DNA from: Streptomyces platensis | GTDB taxonomy: Bacteria; Actinomycetota; Actinomycetes; Streptomycetales; Streptomycetaceae | Direction of reading: 5' to 3' | Assembly: GCF_008704855.1 (NCBI RefSeq) | Contig: NZ_CP023691.1 | Span: 4,030,001-4,094,000 of the forward strand | DNA: 64,000 nt | In this document: piece by piece, positions 61,909 through 64,000 of the stretch | Layout of the letters: each line of letters opens with the position of its first letter | Position numbering within the stretch: the first letter of the stretch is position 1 | Translations under genes and position numbers: made by a program | Notes under the pieces: generated by a model | Told to the model about the DNA's origin: nothing | Databases searched by the model: none | The model's input: only the letters and a program-made list of their open reading frames with translations

Positions 61909-63336
61909 ATGCCTGACATGACCCGACGCAGACTCCTCGGCTCCGCGGCCGGCGCGGTCGGCGGCGCCGCCGCGCTGTCGCTGCTGCCGCCCAGCGTCCA
62001 GAAGGCCGTCGCCGCCGGACCCGCACGTCACGGCTCGCTGCACGACATCGAGCACGTCGTGCTGCTGATGCAGGAGAACCGCTCGTTCGACCACTACTTC
62101 GGCACGCTGCGCGGCGTGCGTGGCTTCGCCGACCCGGACGCGCTGACGCTGCCGGACGGCCGGTCGGTCTTCCACCAGCCGGACGCGCAGAACCCGGACG
62201 GCTATCTGCTGCCGTTCCGCCTGAACACCCACACCTCCAGCGCGCAGGCCATCCCCTCCACCAGCCATGCCTGGTCGGTGCAGCACGAGGCCTGGAACGG
62301 CGGGAAGATGGACCGCTGGCTGCCCGCGCACCGCAAGGCCGACGGCGTCAACGGGCCGTATGTGATGGGGTATCACACCCGTCAGGACATCCCGTTCCAG
62401 TTCGCGCTCGCCGAGACGTTCACGCTCTGCGACAACTACTTCTGCTCGGTCTTCGGCCCGACCTGGCCCAACCGGCTCTACTGGATGACCGGCACCCTCG
62501 ACCCGGGCGGCACCCGGGGCGGGCCGGTGCTGAACAACACCGCGCCGCGGCCGTACCGCTGGACGACCTACGCGGAGCGGCTGGAGGCGGCCGGCATCAG
62601 CTGGAAGGTCTACCAGGAGGAGGACGACTACGGCTGCAACCTCCTGGAGCAGTTCCAGACGTTCCGGGACGCCAAGCCCGGGGAGCCGCTGTACGAGCGG
62701 GGGATGCGGGCGCAGCCGGCCGGCACCTTCGAGGACGATGCCCGCGCCGACCGGCTGCCGGCGGTGTCCTGGCTGATCCCCACCAGCCATCAGTCCGAGC
62801 ATCCGGACTATCTGCCGGCGGCCGGCGCCGACTATGTCGCGAAGAAGATCGAGGCGATCGCGGCCAACCGGAAGGTGTGGGCGAAGACCGCCTTCATCCT
62901 CAATTACGACGAGAACGACGGGCTCTTCGACCATGTGCCGCCGCCGGTGCCACCCGCGGGGACGCCGGACGAGTTCGTGCGCGGCCTGCCGATCGGCGCC
63001 GGCTTCCGGGTGCCGTGTCTGATCGTGTCACCGTGGACGGTGGGCGGCTGGGCGGCCGGGGATCCCTTCGACCATACGTCGGTGCTGCAGTTTCTGGAGC
63101 GCTGGACGGGGGTCGCGGAGCCCAATATCAGTGACTGGCGGCGGTCCGCCTTCGGCGATCTGACCTCCGCGTTCGGCTTCCGCCACCGGGCGCACCGGCC
63201 GCCGCGGCTGCCGGACGACACCGCTGAGCAGCTGGCCGAGGCGCAGTGGGAGGTGGCCCATCTGCCGAAGCCGACGCTGCCGGGCGGCGGGCAGCGGCCG
63301 CCGCGCCAGGAGCGCGGTCGGCGCCGGCGGCGCTGA
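61909..63336 (+). CDS. Tat-secreted phosphoesterase (phospholipase C family)
   Basis: A 475-aa protein. A twin-arginine signal (MTRRRLLGSAAGAVGGAAALSLLPP) is followed by the phosphoesterase domain (PF04185): IEHVVLLMQENRSFDHYFGTL, FALAETFTLCDNYFCSVFGPTWPNRLYW, and YDENDGLFDHVPPP. Metal ligands are Glu/Asn/Asp/His within these. The ATG at 61909 is preferred; GTG 61900 is possible. It cleaves phosphate esters, possibly phospholipids, outside the cell. The C-terminus is basic and Pro-rich. Confidence 0.9.
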   Translation: MPDMTRRRLLGSAAGAVGGAAALSLLPPSVQKAVAAGPARHGSLHDIEHVVLLMQENRSFDHYFGTLRGVRGFADPDALTLPDGRSVFHQPDAQNPDGYLLPFRLNTHTSSAQAIPSTSHAWSVQHEAWNGGKMDRWLPAHRKADGVNGPYVMGYHTRQDIPFQFALAETFTLCDNYFCSVFGPTWPNRLYWMTGTLDPGGTRGGPVLNNTAPRPYRWTTYAERLEAAGISWKVYQEEDDYGCNLLEQFQTFRDAKPGEPLYERGMRAQPAGTFEDDARADRLPAVSWLIPTSHQSEHPDYLPAAGADYVAKKIEAIAANRKVWAKTAFILNYDENDGLFDHVPPPVPPAGTPDEFVRGLPIGAGFRVPCLIVSPWTVGGWAAGDPFDHTSVLQFLERWTGVAEPNISDWRRSAFGDLTSAFGFRHRAHRPPRLPDDTAEQLAEAQWEVAHLPKPTLPGGGQRPPRQERGRRRRR

Positions 63337-63400
63337 GGGGCGGAGACGCTGCGGGGCGGGCGGCGCCGCGGACGCGGGCCGGGCGCGCCCGGGAACGGCA

Positions 63401-63443
63401 GTGCCGTACGGGCGGCCTCAGGGCGAGGCTTCCCGTACGGCAC
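63401..63443. terminator. Bidirectional hairpin between the phosphoesterase and ccsB genes
   Basis: GTGCCGTACGGG (63401-63412) with its complement (63432-63443), 12 bp, 19-base loop, between convergent genes. Confidence 0.8.
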
Positions 63444-63489
63444 CGGGGGCGACGGCGCGAACCGCCGCGGAGCGCGCGGACTCCTGCGG

Positions 63490-64000
63490 TCAGACTCCCG
63501 CGTACGAGTGCAGACCGGTCACGAAGATGTTCACGCCGTAGTAGTTGAACAGGTAGCAGGCGAAGGCGATCAGGCCGAGCCAGGCGGCCTTGCGGCCCTT
63601 CCAGCCGGCGGTGGCGCGGGCGTGCAGGTAGCCGGCGTAGGCGACCCAGGTGATGAAGGACCAGACCTCCTTGGGGTCCCAGCCCCAGTAGCGGCCCCAG
63701 GCGGCCTCGGCCCAGATGGCGCCCGCGATGATGGTGAACGTCCACAGCGGGAAGACGGTGGCGTTGATGCGGTAGGCGAACTTGTCGAGCGAGGCGGCCG
63801 AGGGCAGCCGCTCCAGCACGGAGGTGGCGAAGGCGCCGGGCTGCTTGCCCGCCGGGTCGGCGAGCTTGGCCTCGTGGCGGTCGCGGAAGAGGAACAGCAG
63901 CGTGGAGACGGCGCCGAGGTAGAGCACCGCACCGGAGATGATCGCGCAGCTGACGTGGATCCACAGCCAGTACGAGTGCAGCGCGGGCACGAGCTGGTCG
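63490..64000 (-). CDS. ccsB: Cytochrome c biogenesis protein CcsB (N-terminus outside window)
   Basis: The C-terminal ~170 residues of CcsB/ResC. The frame continues past the window edge (Asp-Gln-Leu before VPALHSYWLWIHV). WGRYWGWDPKEVWSFITW is the Trp-rich heme-handling motif of the CcsA/CcsB/CcmC family, with conserved His in LHSYWLWIHV and near YLHARA. It moves and attaches heme to apocytochrome c outside the membrane. The gene end lies 46 bases from a bidirectional hairpin. Confidence 0.93.
   Translation of the reverse strand, partial: DQLVPALHSYWLWIHVSCAIISGAVLYLGAVSTLLFLFRDRHEAKLADPAGKQPGAFATSVLERLPSAASLDKFAYRINATVFPLWTFTIIAGAIWAEAAWGRYWGWDPKEVWSFITWVAYAGYLHARATAGWKGRKAAWLGLIAFACYLFNYYGVNIFVTGLHSYAGV

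Overview
The window is high-GC actinobacterial DNA, very probably Streptomyces. The evidence is strong G/C third-position bias, frequent GTG starts, 1-4 base start/stop overlaps, Tat and lipobox signal peptides, a fused gamma-alpha KorA, a complete nuoA-N operon, and futalosine-pathway menaquinone genes. From memory, the gene order resembles the chromosomal core around the S. coelicolor nuo locus; this was not checked by alignment. No tRNA, rRNA, CRISPR array, prophage or IS transposase was found.

Layout. 1-1.9 kb: histidine kinase (cut by the window start) and its NarL-type regulator. 2.2-5.2 kb: korAB, 2-oxoglutarate:ferredoxin oxidoreductase. 5.5-13.8 kb: QorB-like reductase, RarD-type transporter, a LolA-fold protein with an ABC exporter whose ATPase gene carries a one-base frameshift, a polyprenyl diphosphate synthase and a flavoprotein. 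14.1-16.7 kb: fumarylacetoacetase overlapping a GPP34 gene, then a lipoprotein. 16.75-33.0 kb: the fourteen nuo genes on the minus strand, with a Rex/CRP-like palindrome upstream of nuoA. 33.7-39.8 kb: NlpC/P60 hydrolase, a secreted RelA/SpoT-fold protein, a CMD-family protein, geranylgeranyl reductase, GNAT, and an erythromycin-esterase homologue. 39.9-44.1 kb: menG, an amidohydrolase-like protein, mqnC, a secreted protein and mqnA. 44.3-45.4 kb: cold-shock protein and two small Cys-rich proteins. 45.6-50.3 kb: acyl-CoA ligase, a 1-kb repeat-rich spacer, a TetR regulator and a RdmC-like hydrolase. 50.4-64 kb: dicarboxylate symporter, mqnE, Lrp regulator, ubiX, rhomboid protease, DUF4870 protein, mqnP, mqnL, a fungal-type cytosine-deaminase homologue, DUF4291 protein, Tat-secreted phosphoesterase and the start of ccsB.

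The unifying theme is respiration. Complex I feeds electrons into menaquinone. The window encodes much of menaquinone synthesis: mqnA, mqnE, mqnC, mqnL (UbiD), ubiX and mqnP, a polyprenyl synthase for the side chain, menG for methylation, and a MenJ-like reductase for the side chain. KorAB makes reduced ferredoxin, and CcsB serves cytochrome c maturation. No mqnB, mqnD or aminodeoxyfutalosine deaminase was recognised here.

Most unusual items: the secreted RelA/SpoT-fold protein; two inverted 115-bp MITE-like elements flanking 41-bp tandem repeats that separate a putative TetR operator from the acyl-CoA ligase; a dispersed-repeat-like insertion in frame inside nuoC; the Rex-type site of nuo; the frameshifted ABC ATPase; a palindrome over the -10 of the hydrolase promoter; and the small Cys-rich and basic proteins.
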